Shown: positions 25,220 through 34,522 of the stretch, piece after piece
Layout of the letters: every line of letters begins with the position of its first letter
Position numbering within the stretch: the stretch's first letter is position 1
NCBI GenBank assembly: GCA_000209465.1
Contig: GL890595.1
Span: forward strand, 23,833 to 79,024
Reading direction: 5' to 3'
DNA from: Lachnospiraceae oral taxon 107 str. F0167
GTDB taxonomy: Bacteria > Bacillota > Clostridia > Lachnospirales > Lachnospiraceae
DNA length: 55,192 bases
Position numbers and translations under genes: made by a program
Notes under the pieces: model-generated
The model's database searches: none
Seen by the model: only the letters and a program-made list of their open reading frames with translations
What the model was told of the DNA's origin: nothing

Positions 25220-27088
25220 ATGGGATTTGACAGAGATGATTTTGAAAATGAAATAAACAGCAGAAATGAGTACAATAAAGAAGAGAATACAATAAAGGAA
25301 AATAATGCTGACAGTCTTAATGCAGAGGATGAGCAAAAAGATATAGACAGCATCATAAAAAAACATACTGAAAGTCTTGCAAAGGCGGCAGAGAATATTG
25401 CAAGAAATGAAGGAAGACTTGAGGGCGAAGGCAGCTATGAATCACAGGATATAAGGTCAGAAGGGCATACAAATATATCGGATACGGTTTATGATAAAGC
25501 AGATGATATGGAAGTAAATGCTGACTATGATAAAGCAGATGATATAGAATCAAATGTAAATGATTTTTCATCAGATACAGCCGTAAGTCTTGATAAAACA
25601 GAGCATCAGGTATCAAATACAGGTATGGATATTGGGAAATCAGATAGTGCATCATCAAATATAAATGCGAGTTTTGATAGAACTGATGGGGTATCATCAA
25701 ATGCAGCTTTTAATAAAACAGATAATATATCAACAAATACAGCCGGGGAGGTAAATACAGATGGATACAATAAAGGAAGTGATAGAGAGATTAATAGAGG
25801 AACTCAGTCAGAAGATGTACGAGCAAGGGCTCTTACCGCACAGCCTCAAAAAGTCCAAGGTAAGAGTAAGGAGCGAAAAAAATCAAAAGTAGGAAAAGCT
25901 GTAGGGCTTGTAGCAAGTGCGGCGGTATTCGGACTTGTGGCAGGCGGTGTGATGGTAGGTGTAAATACAGTTGCAAACAGCTATTTGGCAGGCAATGTAG
26001 AAACTAAGGATGATATCATTATAGGAAATCAAAGTGATATCAAGAGTGACAGTGAAACGACTGCTGCACCTGCAACCAATCTTTCAAGCATGGATGTGTC
26101 CACCATTGTAGATAAGGCAATGCCTTCTGTAGTTTCTATTTACGGAAAAGCGGAGGTGACACAGAACAGTTTCTTCGGTCCGCAAAGCTATGAAGCACAG
26201 TCAAGCGGTTCAGGAATCATAGTCGGAAAAACAGATACGGAGCTGCTGGTAGTTACCAATAACCATGTTATTGAAGATACGAACAGTCTGGAAGTGGAGT
26301 TTACAGACGGAACCAAGGCTGCTGCTTCTATAAAAGGTGGTGACAGTGACAATGATGTGGCTGTAGTAGCGATTAAGTTATCAGACCTTTCAGAAGATAC
26401 ATTATCAAAGATAAGTATTGCCAATATAGGTGATTCTGATAGTGTGAAGGTAGGTCAGGGAGTAGTGGCTATAGGTAATGCCCTTGGATATGGACAGTCG
26501 GTAACGGTCGGTTATGTCTCCGCATTAAACAGAGAAATAAAAACCGAGGGCGGTACTTCAAGAAATCTGTTACAAACAGATGCAGCCATCAACCCCGGAA
26601 ATTCAGGCGGTGCACTACTTAATATGAAGGGTGAGGTTATAGGCATAAACTCAGCAAAGTATTCAGATACCGCTGTAGAAGGAATGGGCTATGCGATACC
26701 GATTACTGCGGTAAAGGAGCTTATAGGCGAACTTTCAACCAAGGAAACAAGAACTGTGGTAGCACAGGAAAATCAGGGTTATCTTGGAATACAGGGTAAG
26801 GATATAGATGAGGAAATGGCTAAGGCTTATGATATGCCACAGGGTATATATGTGTACAAGGTGGTAGAAGGCGGAGCAGCCGCATCTTCAGATTTAAAAG
26901 CAAAGGATATTATAATCAAGTTTGACGGTCAAAGTGTAAGAAGCATGGAGAGTCTTAAAAATATGCTTACATACTATGAGAGCGGAAGAACTATAGACCT
27001 TACAGTACAAAGACTTGATGAAAACGGTGATTATGTGGAAAAGACCATAAGCATCACACTTGGTAAAAGAGAAATACAGGAGCAGTAA
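25220..27088 (+). CDS. htrA: HtrA/DegP-like membrane-anchored serine protease with PDZ domain
   Basis: A 622-residue surface quality-control protease. Residues 1-~215 are cytosolic and disordered, with imperfect 16-18-residue repeats built on DKxDxxSSN between ~90 and ~180. A transmembrane helix lies at ~228-250. The trypsin-like domain has the full triad: H in TNNHVIED (~347), D in DNDVAVV (~378) and S in NPGNSGGALL (~460). One PDZ domain spans ~515-610 (QGIYVYKVVEGGAAASSDLK). The long repetitive cytosolic part is unusual. I keep ATG 25220; GAAAGGAGAG is further upstream and the immediate site is weak. A terminator lies on each side, so it is monocistronic. Confidence 0.92.
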   Translation: MGFDRDDFENEINSRNEYNKEENTIKENNADSLNAEDEQKDIDSIIKKHTESLAKAAENIARNEGRLEGEGSYESQDIRSEGHTNISDTVYDKADDMEVNADYDKADDIESNVNDFSSDTAVSLDKTEHQVSNTGMDIGKSDSASSNINASFDRTDGVSSNAAFNKTDNISTNTAGEVNTDGYNKGSDREINRGTQSEDVRARALTAQPQKVQGKSKERKKSKVGKAVGLVASAAVFGLVAGGVMVGVNTVANSYLAGNVETKDDIIIGNQSDIKSDSETTAAPATNLSSMDVSTIVDKAMPSVVSIYGKAEVTQNSFFGPQSYEAQSSGSGIIVGKTDTELLVVTNNHVIEDTNSLEVEFTDGTKAAASIKGGDSDNDVAVVAIKLSDLSEDTLSKISIANIGDSDSVKVGQGVVAIGNALGYGQSVTVGYVSALNREIKTEGGTSRNLLQTDAAINPGNSGGALLNMKGEVIGINSAKYSDTAVEGMGYAIPITAVKELIGELSTKETRTVVAQENQGYLGIQGKDIDEEMAKAYDMPQGIYVYKVVEGGAAASSDLKAKDIIIKFDGQSVRSMESLKNMLTYYESGRTIDLTVQRLDENGDYVEKTISITLGKREIQEQ

Positions 27089-27147
27089 TGTATTTGTACG
27101 GTATAATTCCTGAAGAGATAAATAATGTAACTATAAGTTAAGGTTTT

Positions 27148-27180
27148 AAAGCAACAGACTAATTGCCTGTTGCTTTTTTT
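27148..27180 (+). terminator. Rho-independent terminator after htrA
   Basis: AAAGCAACAG/CTGTTGCTTT perfect 10-bp stem followed by a long T-run. Confidence 0.9.
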
Positions 27181-27231
27181 AATGCTTATATTGTATACTA
27201 AATTGCTATACAGGAAATGGGAGTAGGAAGA

Positions 27232-27885
27232 ATGAGACTTAGACATATAAAGGGCTGTGAGGACTTTATCTCTGATGCAAAGGAATGCATCAGAGAGGAT
27301 AAAGCCATAGAACAAAAAGGGAAAATACAGGATATATTTAAAGAAAAAAGACCTTTGCAAATAGAGATAGGCATGGGAAAAGGTCAGTTTATAAGAAATA
27401 TGGCAATAAAAAATCCGGATATAAACTTTATAGGTATAGAAAAGTATGAAAGTGTACTTATGAAGGCAATACAGAGAAAAAGAAATCTTGAGACTGAAAA
27501 AGAGATAGATAATCTAAGGTTTTTATGTGCGGATGCAAGGAAGCTGGCAGAAATATTTGATGTCGGTGAAGTGGATAATATTTTTCTTAATTTTTCAGAT
27601 CCATGGCCAAAGGACAGACATGCAAACAGAAGATTGACTTCACCCGACTTTTTAAATATCTATGACACTATATTAAAAAAGGATGGAGTGATAGAGTTTA
27701 AGACCGATAACAGGGGGCTTTTTGAGTATTCTTTGGAAGTAATAAAGGATTCAAAATGGAAACTGAACTATTGCAGTTTTGATTTTCACTCCGAAAAAGA
27801 GTCGGAGGGAAATACAATGACCGAGTATGAAGAGAAGTTCGCAGGTCAGGGAAATAAGATTTGTAAGATGATTATAAGCAGATAA
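27232..27885 (+). CDS. trmB: tRNA (guanine-N7-)-methyltransferase
   Basis: A 217-residue TrmB, which makes m7G46 in tRNA using SAM. EIGMGKGQFIRNMA (SAM motif I), GIEKYESVLMKA, FLNFSDPWPKDRHANRRL (the DPWPK signature) and FKTDNRGLFEYS are diagnostic. Start chosen at ATG 27232, because family members begin MRLR(N/H) and GGGAG/AGGAAG precede it; the in-frame ATG at 27217 adds five atypical residues. It converges on rpsT across a double terminator. Confidence 0.94.
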   Translation: MRLRHIKGCEDFISDAKECIREDKAIEQKGKIQDIFKEKRPLQIEIGMGKGQFIRNMAIKNPDINFIGIEKYESVLMKAIQRKRNLETEKEIDNLRFLCADARKLAEIFDVGEVDNIFLNFSDPWPKDRHANRRLTSPDFLNIYDTILKKDGVIEFKTDNRGLFEYSLEVIKDSKWKLNYCSFDFHSEKESEGNTMTEYEEKFAGQGNKICKMIISR

Positions 27886-27887
27886 AA

Positions 27888-27944
27888 AATACCTGCTCTT
27901 AACGAGCAGGTATAAAAAAGCTCCAATGATGACGGTCATTGGAG
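27888..27944. terminator. Two tandem hairpins between convergent trmB and rpsT
   Basis: TACCTGCTC/GAGCAGGTA (~27895-27913) and CTCCAATGA/TCATTGGAG (27921-27944), both perfect 9-bp stems. Each is followed by a T-run on the reverse strand (rpsT side); the second has TTTATC on the forward side and may serve trmB. Confidence 0.8.
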
Positions 27945-27950
27945 TTTATC

Positions 27951-28217
27951 TTATGCATTGATACTATCAACAGCCTTTGAAAGTCTTGCAACCTTACGAG
28001 AAGCGTTATTCTTGTGATATACACCCTTAGATGCCGCCTTTGTAATCTCAACGATTGCAACCTTAAGGTTATCCTGTGCAAGCTTCTTATCATTTGCTGC
28101 AACAGCACTGTCAACCTTCTTAATAGCAGTTTTTACTTTTGATCTGATAGCCTTATTTCTTTCTGTTTTAACTAAAGCAACTTGAATTCTTTTCTTTGCG
28201 GATTTGATATTAGCCAC
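27951..28217 (-). CDS. rpsT: 30S ribosomal protein S20
   Basis: An 88-residue S20, binding 16S rRNA: (V)ANIKSAKKRIQVALV at the start, then RNKAIRSKVKTAIKK and the conserved HKNNASRKVARLSK. The start is GTG (complement of 28215-28217), because GGAGG lies 5-9 bases upstream of it; the longer in-frame TTG start would place that ribosome site inside the coding region. It stands alone on the reverse strand, as is common for rpsT. Confidence 0.96.
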   Translation of the reverse strand: MANIKSAKKRIQVALVKTERNKAIRSKVKTAIKKVDSAVAANDKKLAQDNLKVAIVEITKAASKGVYHKNNASRKVARLSKAVDSINA

Positions 28218-28391
28218 ATTTACCTCCAATAAATAAATAACTTTTTTAATAGTATGAAAGTTACACTTTCAAAAGTTTATATCGAAGCCTGGACACGGAC
28301 AGTTCAATCTAAACGCGAGTATAATTTTAGGATATTCTAAGTGGAATGTCAAGGTTTAAGAAGAAGTTTTGTAAAAGATTTTATCAAAAAA

Positions 28392-28434
28392 TTAGCACTC
28401 AACTATTGACAATGCTAACAAGTAGTGTTATAGT
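28392..28434 (+). promoter_or_regulatory. hsp20 promoter overlapped by a CIRCE-like HrcA operator
   Basis: TTAGCACTC (28392-28400), a 9-base spacer and CAATGCTAA (28410-28418) match CIRCE (TTAGCACTC-N9-GAGTGCTAA) in 16 of 18 arm positions. A promoter TTGACA (28406-28411), 17 bases, TATAGT (28429-28434) overlaps it. HrcA binding would block RNA polymerase and be relieved on heat shock. The leader to the ATG is about 95 bases. Confidence 0.85.
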
Positions 28435-28536
28435 ACATATATAACAAATAAGACATGGATAACAAAGGTCGTTACAGAGCTTTATATCTCAGAGTTTTAT
28501 TTGTAAACTAAGTATTATAGATAAGGAGATATAGAT

Positions 28537-28959
28537 ATGTTATTACCTAGAAGAAATTATAATTTATTTGATGATTTTTTTAATAATGATTTTTGGAACA
28601 GAGATTTTGGAAAGTTTGAGGCTCCAAGCATGAAAACGGATGTGAAGGAAGTGGACGGCAATTATGAGCTCATTGTGGAACTTCCGGGATTTAATAAGGA
28701 AGATATCACAGCAAGCTTAAAGAACGGCTATCTGACCATCAGTGCAAAGCATGAAGAAAACAATGACGAGAAAGATGAAAAGGATAGATACATCCGCAGA
28801 GAGAGAAGATTCGGTTCTTGTCAGAGAAGCTTCTTTGTAGGAGAGGCTCTTACAGAAGAAGATATAAAGGGCTCATATAATAACGGCATTTTAAAGCTCA
28901 CTTTACCAAAGGAGAAAGAGAGTCTGCCACAGCAGCCAAAGACAATAGCAATTGAGTAA
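28537..28959 (+). CDS. hsp20: Hsp20/alpha-crystallin small heat shock protein
   Basis: A 140-residue holdase chaperone. The N-terminal arm is rich in Phe, Asn and Asp (NLFDDFFNNDFWNRDFG). The alpha-crystallin domain spans ~32-125 (KTDVKEVDGNYELIVELPG, GYLTISAKHEEN, RRERRFGSCQRSFFV), with the GILKLTLPK strand near 115. AAGGAG lies 8 bases upstream. It is a single-gene unit between a CIRCE-like promoter and a strong terminator. Confidence 0.95.
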   Translation: MLLPRRNYNLFDDFFNNDFWNRDFGKFEAPSMKTDVKEVDGNYELIVELPGFNKEDITASLKNGYLTISAKHEENNDEKDEKDRYIRRERRFGSCQRSFFVGEALTEEDIKGSYNNGILKLTLPKEKESLPQQPKTIAIE

Positions 28960-28964
28960 GCCTG

Positions 28965-29024
28965 AAAGGGGCTGCAGCTTTAAGGATATGCTAAGCAATT
29001 CCTTATTGCTGCAGCCCTTTTTTA
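28965..29024 (+). terminator. Rho-independent terminator after hsp20
   Basis: GGGCTGCAGC (28969-28978) and GCTGCAGCCC (29008-29017) pair perfectly, with an inner AAGGA/TCCTT, followed by a T-run. The next ~245 bases to asnA hold no gene; an AAGTATCA/TGATACTT inverted repeat (~29197-29226) may be regulatory. Confidence 0.85.
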
Positions 29025-29272
29025 TTCAGCTTTTTATTTCAGGAACTTATTGTGGAAAAATTTTACCAAAGAGTTAGACGCTACAAGGATTGTAAAATTA
29101 AATATCTCAAGTATAGTACCTGAGTGAAACATTGAGGAAGAACCACGAAAGATTAAATATCACATCCATATATGAACGATTAAGCGAATGATTAAGTATC
29201 ACTATCATCTTGTATATTATGATACTTAGTGCTATCATAAATTTTTAAAGAAATAATTTGTGGAGGTTATTT

Positions 29273-30280
29273 ATGGCATTGATTTTACCAAAGGATTATG
29301 ATCCCGTCTTAAGCGTAAGGCAAACTCAGGAAGCAATAAAGTATATCAGAGATACATTTCAAAAAGAATTCGGAAAAGAAATGAATCTGGAGAGAGTATC
29401 TGCGCCTTTATTTGTATCAAAGTCAAGCGGATTAAATGATAATCTGAGCGGAGTGGAGCGTCCTGTGGCATTTGATATTCTGGGAGTACCGAATGAGGAG
29501 TATGAGGTGGTTCAATCACTTGCAAAGTGGAAAAGAATGGCACTTGGCGAGTATAATTTTGCTCCGGGAGAGGGATTATATACAAATATGAATGCCATCA
29601 GAAGAGATGAGGAACTGGATAACCTGCATTCATGTTATGTGGATCAATGGGACTGGGAGAAAGTAATAAGAAAAGAGGACAGAACCGTTGAAGTGCTTGA
29701 AGATACTGTAAGAACCATATTTAAGGTCATCAAGCATATGGAACATGAGGTATGGTATAAATATCCGGAGGCTGTAAATCATCTGCCTGAGGATATCTAT
29801 TTTATTACCTCCGAGGAACTTAGACTAAGATATCCTGATAAGACACCAAAGGAAAGAGAATGTCTGATATCCAAAGAATACGGCTGTGTATTTATAGAAA
29901 AAATAGGTGGGGCACTTGGGGACGGAAAACCTCATGACGGAAGAGCGCCTGACTATGATGACTGGGAATTAAACGGAGATATTCTTTTCTGGTTTGAAAA
30001 TTTAAACTGTGCAGTTGAGATTTCAAGTATGGGAATAAGAGTTGATGAGGCGGCTATGGAAGCACAACTAAAAATTGCAAATGCACTTGATAGAAAAAAT
30101 TTACCGTTCCATAAGGCACTTTTAGCCGGAGAACTTCCATATACAATAGGCGGAGGTATCGGACAGAGCAGACTATGTATGCTTCTTCTCAATAAGGCAC
30201 ATGTAGGAGAGGTGCAGTCAAGCATATGGCCGGCATCTATGATAGAGACTTGCAAAAAGCATGGAATGATACTATTATAA
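29273..30280 (+). CDS. asnA: Aspartate-ammonia ligase (AsnA-type asparagine synthetase)
   Basis: A 335-residue AsnA, making asparagine from aspartate, ammonia and ATP; related in fold to class II tRNA synthetases. [46 protein letters not shown] and [13 protein letters not shown] are family signatures. The start is ATG 29273 with GGAGG 7 bases upstream (the earlier in-frame GTG overlaps that site). It is isolated from neighbours by intergenic DNA on both sides. Confidence 0.95.
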   Translation: MALILPKDYDPVLSVRQTQEAIKYIRDTFQKEFGKEMNLERVSAPLFVSKSSGLNDNLSGVERPVAFDILGVPNEEYEVVQSLAKWKRMALGEYNFAPGEGLYTNMNAIRRDEELDNLHSCYVDQWDWEKVIRKEDRTVEVLEDTVRTIFKVIKHMEHEVWYKYPEAVNHLPEDIYFITSEELRLRYPDKTPKERECLISKEYGCVFIEKIGGALGDGKPHDGRAPDYDDWELNGDILFWFENLNCAVEISSMGIRVDEAAMEAQLKIANALDRKNLPFHKALLAGELPYTIGGGIGQSRLCMLLLNKAHVGEVQSSIWPASMIETCKKHGMILL

Positions 30281-30356
30281 AGGTAGTAACTGTTTTGAAA
30301 GATTTTCAATTTTTTCAATGCAAGATAAGCTTATAAGGATTTAAAGGAGTGTTTTG

Positions 30357-30665
30357 ATGGCAAGAAAAAGGAAAAGAGCCATAGGAATATTAAAAAACAA
30401 ATTCGATATAGTTGCAGTTACTGCGGTAGTGGTAGTCCTGGCAATAATTCTCGGTTTAAAAGTACATAGTATAAAGCAGGAACTGGCAAAAAGAGAGTCC
30501 TATAATCAAAAAATAGTCGAAGAACTTGAGAGCGAAGATGAAAGGGCAAAAAAGCTGGAAGAGCAAAGAAAATATGTGCAAACCGACAGCTATATAATAG
30601 AGATGGCAAGAGAAAAACTTGGTCTGGTTTTTCCTGATGAGATTGCTATAAAGGCAGAAAAATAA
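30357..30665 (+). CDS. divIC: DivIC/FtsB-type septum formation initiator
   Basis: A 102-residue bitopic division protein. A basic cytosolic N-terminus precedes one transmembrane helix (~22-42) and an extracellular coiled coil (~43-75, KQELAKRESYNQKIVEELES). It ends with the family C-terminal pattern DSYIIEMAREKLGLVFPDEI. It joins FtsL and DivIB in the divisome. ATG 30357 is preferred over the TTG one codon earlier; AAGGAG is upstream. The order divIC-tilS-hpt-ftsH is conserved in Firmicutes. Confidence 0.9.
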   Translation: MARKRKRAIGILKNKFDIVAVTAVVVVLAIILGLKVHSIKQELAKRESYNQKIVEELESEDERAKKLEEQRKYVQTDSYIIEMAREKLGLVFPDEIAIKAEK

Positions 30666-30666
30666 T

Positions 30667-32160
30667 ATGTTAGATACAGATGCATTAAGTCATTTCATAG
30701 AAGAAAATCAATTGATAAAAAAGGGAGACCGGATAGTACTTGGTGTTAGCGGCGGCGCAGACTCGATATGTCTGCTTAATATATTAAGTTGCATACAAAA
30801 AGCCTTAGAAATAAGGCTTTTTGTCGTACATATAAATCATGGTATCAGAGGAGAAGAAGCCAAAAGAGATGAGGATTTTGTAAGGGATTTTTGCAAAAGA
30901 TTGAATGTGGAATTTTTTGCTTTTCACTATGATATCAAAAAAATGGCAAGAGAACAAAAGATAAGTGAGGAAGAGGCAGGAAGAAAAGCAAGATATTCAA
31001 CCTTTGATACAGTTGCAAAAAAAATAATCCAAAAAGAGGGTGCGGATGCCCAAAATGTAAAGATTGCCATTGCCCATAATAAGGATGACAATGCGGAAAC
31101 AATATTGCATAATCTCTCAAGAGGAAGCGGCATCTCGGGACTTAAAGGGATACTTGCACAAAACGGAAATATTATAAGACCTTTGCTAAGTTTTTCAAGA
31201 CAGGAAATAGAAGAATATCTTAGTAAAAATAATATAGAGTATATGACCGACAGTACAAATCTTGAAAATGAATATACAAGGAATGTTTTAAGAAATGAAG
31301 TTTTTCCCATACTTAAAAATAATGTAAACAGCAATGTAATCAATAATTTTTATAAAACTTCCAATATAGTGGCTGAAGCGGATGAATATTTTGAAAATCT
31401 GGCAATAAAATTTTGTGAAAAGAATTTAAAAAATACCGGCGACGGGGTGTTTTTACTTAATAAAAAAGAATTATTGAAAAAAGAACATATTTTAGCCACC
31501 TATATTATCAGATACAGCCTAAGAGAAATATTAAAACAAAAAAATCATGGCATTAAGGATATAGCCATGGTGCATATAGAGGATATATGGAACTTGGCAA
31601 AACTGGAAAACGGAAAAAAGCTGGATTTAAAATATTCTTTAAAAGTATATAATGAATATGACAATCTGAAATTCAGCGAGGAAGCGGTAAAAACAGATAA
31701 TATTATATTGCCTGAAATAAAATACAGAATTTTGGATGATTTTAATATGAAAGATATCCCCAAAGATGGCAATATAAGATGGATGGATTTTGACAAAGTC
31801 CTTGAAAATATAGTAAAATATAATAGAAAATCTTTATCTATAAATAATATTATTAATAAAGATGATATGATAAAAATCATAAAAGAAAATCTTGTTATCA
31901 GAGGATATGAGAGCGGTGATTTTATTTATATAAGAGCAGGCAAAAAAGCGATCAAAAAGCTTTTTACAGATGAGAAAATACCTGCAACCGTCAGAAAGGA
32001 TCATATACTTCTTTCAATAGATTCACAGGTGCTTTGGATATTCAGTTTGGACAATATCTTTTATAATTCAGGCGGTCTTGACAGAACGGGTGAATTATAC
32101 AGAGTTGATAAAAGTACAAAAAATATTTTGGAAATAAAGGTAAGTAGGAGATTAATATGA
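30667..32160 (+). CDS. tilS: tRNA(Ile)-lysidine synthetase
   Basis: A 497-residue TilS, which converts C34 of the CAU-anticodon tRNA(Ile) to lysidine and is essential for AUA decoding. The PP-loop ATPase motif SGGADS lies at ~27-32, with HINHGIRGEEAKRDE, AHNKDDNAETILHNLSRGSGI and RPLLSFSRQEIEEYL following. The C-terminal substrate-binding region (~375-497) is present. It starts 1 base after divIC and overlaps hpt by 4 bases. Confidence 0.95.
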   Translation: MLDTDALSHFIEENQLIKKGDRIVLGVSGGADSICLLNILSCIQKALEIRLFVVHINHGIRGEEAKRDEDFVRDFCKRLNVEFFAFHYDIKKMAREQKISEEEAGRKARYSTFDTVAKKIIQKEGADAQNVKIAIAHNKDDNAETILHNLSRGSGISGLKGILAQNGNIIRPLLSFSRQEIEEYLSKNNIEYMTDSTNLENEYTRNVLRNEVFPILKNNVNSNVINNFYKTSNIVAEADEYFENLAIKFCEKNLKNTGDGVFLLNKKELLKKEHILATYIIRYSLREILKQKNHGIKDIAMVHIEDIWNLAKLENGKKLDLKYSLKVYNEYDNLKFSEEAVKTDNIILPEIKYRILDDFNMKDIPKDGNIRWMDFDKVLENIVKYNRKSLSINNIINKDDMIKIIKENLVIRGYESGDFIYIRAGKKAIKKLFTDEKIPATVRKDHILLSIDSQVLWIFSLDNIFYNSGGLDRTGELYRVDKSTKNILEIKVSRRLI

Positions 32161-32684
32161 AAGAGAAAATCAATGTAATGATAACCGAAGAGGAAATCAG
32201 CAAAAGGATTTTGGAAGTTGCAGACAGAATCAATAAGGATTATGAAGGCAGAGAACTTATACTGATATGTGTCTTAAAGGGCGGTGTCATGTTTATGTGT
32301 GACCTGGCAAAAAGACTGAATCTTGATGTAAGACTGGATTTTATGAGTGTATCAAGCTATGGTGCCGAGACCAAAAGCTCGGGTGTTGTTAAAATAATAA
32401 AGGATTTGGATAACAGTATAGAGGGCAGGGATGTATTGATAGTTGAGGATATCATAGATTCAGGTAATACACTGGCATATCTTCTTGATATACTTGAAAA
32501 GAGAGGACCAAAGTCCATAAAGCTTTGTACTCTTTTGGACAAGCCTTCCAGAAGAGAAAAAGATGTAGTCGTTGACTATGTATGTTTTGAAATAGAAGAT
32601 AAATTTGTCCTCGGATACGGACTTGACTATGACCAAAGATATAGGAATCTGCCTTATATCGGGGTTATGGAATTTTTGGAATAG
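32157..32684 (+). CDS. hpt: Hypoxanthine phosphoribosyltransferase
   Basis: A 175-residue purine-salvage enzyme (hypoxanthine/guanine plus PRPP). The PRPP-binding loop VLIVEDIIDSGNTLAYL lies at ~83-99; LICVLKGGVMFMCDLAKRL, VSSYGAETKSSG and the C-terminal GYGLDYDQRYRNLPYIG are all present. GGAG precedes the start, which overlaps the tilS stop. ftsH follows after 11 bases. Confidence 0.96.
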   Translation: MKEKINVMITEEEISKRILEVADRINKDYEGRELILICVLKGGVMFMCDLAKRLNLDVRLDFMSVSSYGAETKSSGVVKIIKDLDNSIEGRDVLIVEDIIDSGNTLAYLLDILEKRGPKSIKLCTLLDKPSRREKDVVVDYVCFEIEDKFVLGYGLDYDQRYRNLPYIGVMEFLE

Positions 32685-32695
32685 ATAGGAGCAAA

Positions 32696-34522
32696 ATGAA
32701 AAAAGTAGATAATCCGGTAAGAATGTTTTTCTTACTTTTTGTTGTGGCACTTGTGGTATGGCTTATTTTAAATATGGGAAACCGGCTCAGTATAACAAAG
32801 CTGAATTCAGCACAGTTTAATAAATTGGTTGAAGAGAAAAATATTGAAGCTGTTGAAATAAGACAGAATTCACAAACCCCTACCGGTGAAGCTATAATTT
32901 ACCTAAGAAACCAGGAAGAGTACGGAAAAAACGAGGTACATTATTTTATATCCGATGTTAATGAATTTATTAAAAAGATAGAGGCAAAGGATATAGTATA
33001 TATTTTGGATGACGTTCCAAGAGACAGCATGTTTACAAACACAATATTGCCGATAGGTCTTACAGCCGTTATGATAATATTCCTTATTATGTATATGAAC
33101 GGAAGAATGGCGTCAGGAGGAGGTTCCGGCAATAATAAGATGATGAATTTCGGCAAAAGCAGGGCAAGAATTGTAAAAACAGCGAATGTGAACTTCTCAA
33201 AGGTAGCCGGACTTGAAGAGGAAAAGGAAGAACTGGCAGAGGTCGTGGACTTTTTAAAGGATCCGGGGAAATATACCAGACTCGGTGCAAGGATTCCGAA
33301 GGGAATTATACTTGTCGGCCCTCCGGGAACTGGAAAAACTCTTTTAGCCAAGGCTGTGGCAGGAGAGGCTGGAGTACCTTTCTTTACGATATCAGGTTCA
33401 GACTTTGTAGAGATGTTTGTAGGTGTAGGTGCGAGCAGAGTAAGGGATCTTTTTGAGGATGCAAAGAAAAATGCACCCTGTATTATATTTATAGATGAGA
33501 TAGATGCGGTGGGCAGAAGAAGAGGCTCCGGACTTGGCGGCAGCCATGACGAGAGAGAGCAGACTCTAAATCAGCTCCTTGTAGAGATGGACGGCTTTGC
33601 AGGAAATCAGGGCATTATAGTTATGGCGGCTACAAACAGAGTGGATATTCTGGATCCGGCGCTCCTTCGTCCGGGAAGATTTGACAGAAAAGTGGCAGTA
33701 GGCAGACCTGATGTGGCGGCAAGGGAGGCTATCTTAAAGATACATGTTTCATCAAAGCCATTGGCTGATGATGTTGACTTACATTCAGTGGCAAGACAGA
33801 CATCAGGATTTACAGGTGCCGACCTTGAGAATTTGATGAATGAATCCGCAATACTTTCCGCAAGGGAAGGCAAAGTGTACATTTCCGCCAATGATATAAA
33901 CAGAGCATTTATAAAGGTGGGAATCGGTACGGAGAAAAAATCCAGATTGGTAAGTGAGAAGGAAAAGGCAATTACCGCATATCATGAGGCGGGACATGCC
34001 ATACTTTTTAGAGAACTTGAGGGTGTAGGACCGGTACATACTATTTCCATTATACCTACAGGTGTAAGTGCGGCAGGATATACCATGCCGCTGCCAAGTG
34101 AAGATCAGATGTTTAACACCAGGTCAAAGATGATAAATGATATCATGGTAAGTCTTGGAGGAAGAATAGCGGAAGAAATTATTTTCGGAGATATTACAAC
34201 AGGTGCAAGTTCCGATATAAAACAGGCTACCAAAGTTGCAAGAGCAATGGTAATGGAGTTTGGAATGAATGAGAGAGCAGGACTTGTAAACTACGGCAAT
34301 GAAGGTGATGAAATTTTTATAGGAAGAGATTTCGGTCAGACAAAGTCATATAGTGAAGAAACAGCAAGTATGATAGACGAAGAAGTAAGAAGCATTATCA
34401 ATGATTGCTATAAAAAGGCAAAGGAGATAATCTTAAAAAGAAAATATGTACTTGAATCCTGTGCCGCACTTCTTATAGAAAAAGAAAAGATTGGTTTTGA
34501 AGAATTTGAGGCATTGTTTTAG
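32696..34522 (+). CDS. ftsH: ATP-dependent zinc metalloprotease FtsH
   Basis: A 608-residue membrane AAA+ protease that degrades misfolded membrane and regulatory proteins. Transmembrane helices lie at ~9-27 and ~112-132, flanking the small extracytoplasmic domain. Walker A is GPPGTGKT (~206), Walker B is [15 protein letters not shown] (~262), the SRH region reaches [19 protein letters not shown], and the zinc site is HEAGH (~428) with a later Glu/Asp in the GASSDI region. The C-terminus is shorter than in E. coli FtsH and lacks a long tail. The AGGAG site is good, and the GH13 gene starts at the next base after the stop. Confidence 0.97.
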   Translation: MKKVDNPVRMFFLLFVVALVVWLILNMGNRLSITKLNSAQFNKLVEEKNIEAVEIRQNSQTPTGEAIIYLRNQEEYGKNEVHYFISDVNEFIKKIEAKDIVYILDDVPRDSMFTNTILPIGLTAVMIIFLIMYMNGRMASGGGSGNNKMMNFGKSRARIVKTANVNFSKVAGLEEEKEELAEVVDFLKDPGKYTRLGARIPKGIILVGPPGTGKTLLAKAVAGEAGVPFFTISGSDFVEMFVGVGASRVRDLFEDAKKNAPCIIFIDEIDAVGRRRGSGLGGSHDEREQTLNQLLVEMDGFAGNQGIIVMAATNRVDILDPALLRPGRFDRKVAVGRPDVAAREAILKIHVSSKPLADDVDLHSVARQTSGFTGADLENLMNESAILSAREGKVYISANDINRAFIKVGIGTEKKSRLVSEKEKAITAYHEAGHAILFRELEGVGPVHTISIIPTGVSAAGYTMPLPSEDQMFNTRSKMINDIMVSLGGRIAEEIIFGDITTGASSDIKQATKVARAMVMEFGMNERAGLVNYGNEGDEIFIGRDFGQTKSYSEETASMIDEEVRSIINDCYKKAKEIILKRKYVLESCAALLIEKEKIGFEEFEALF

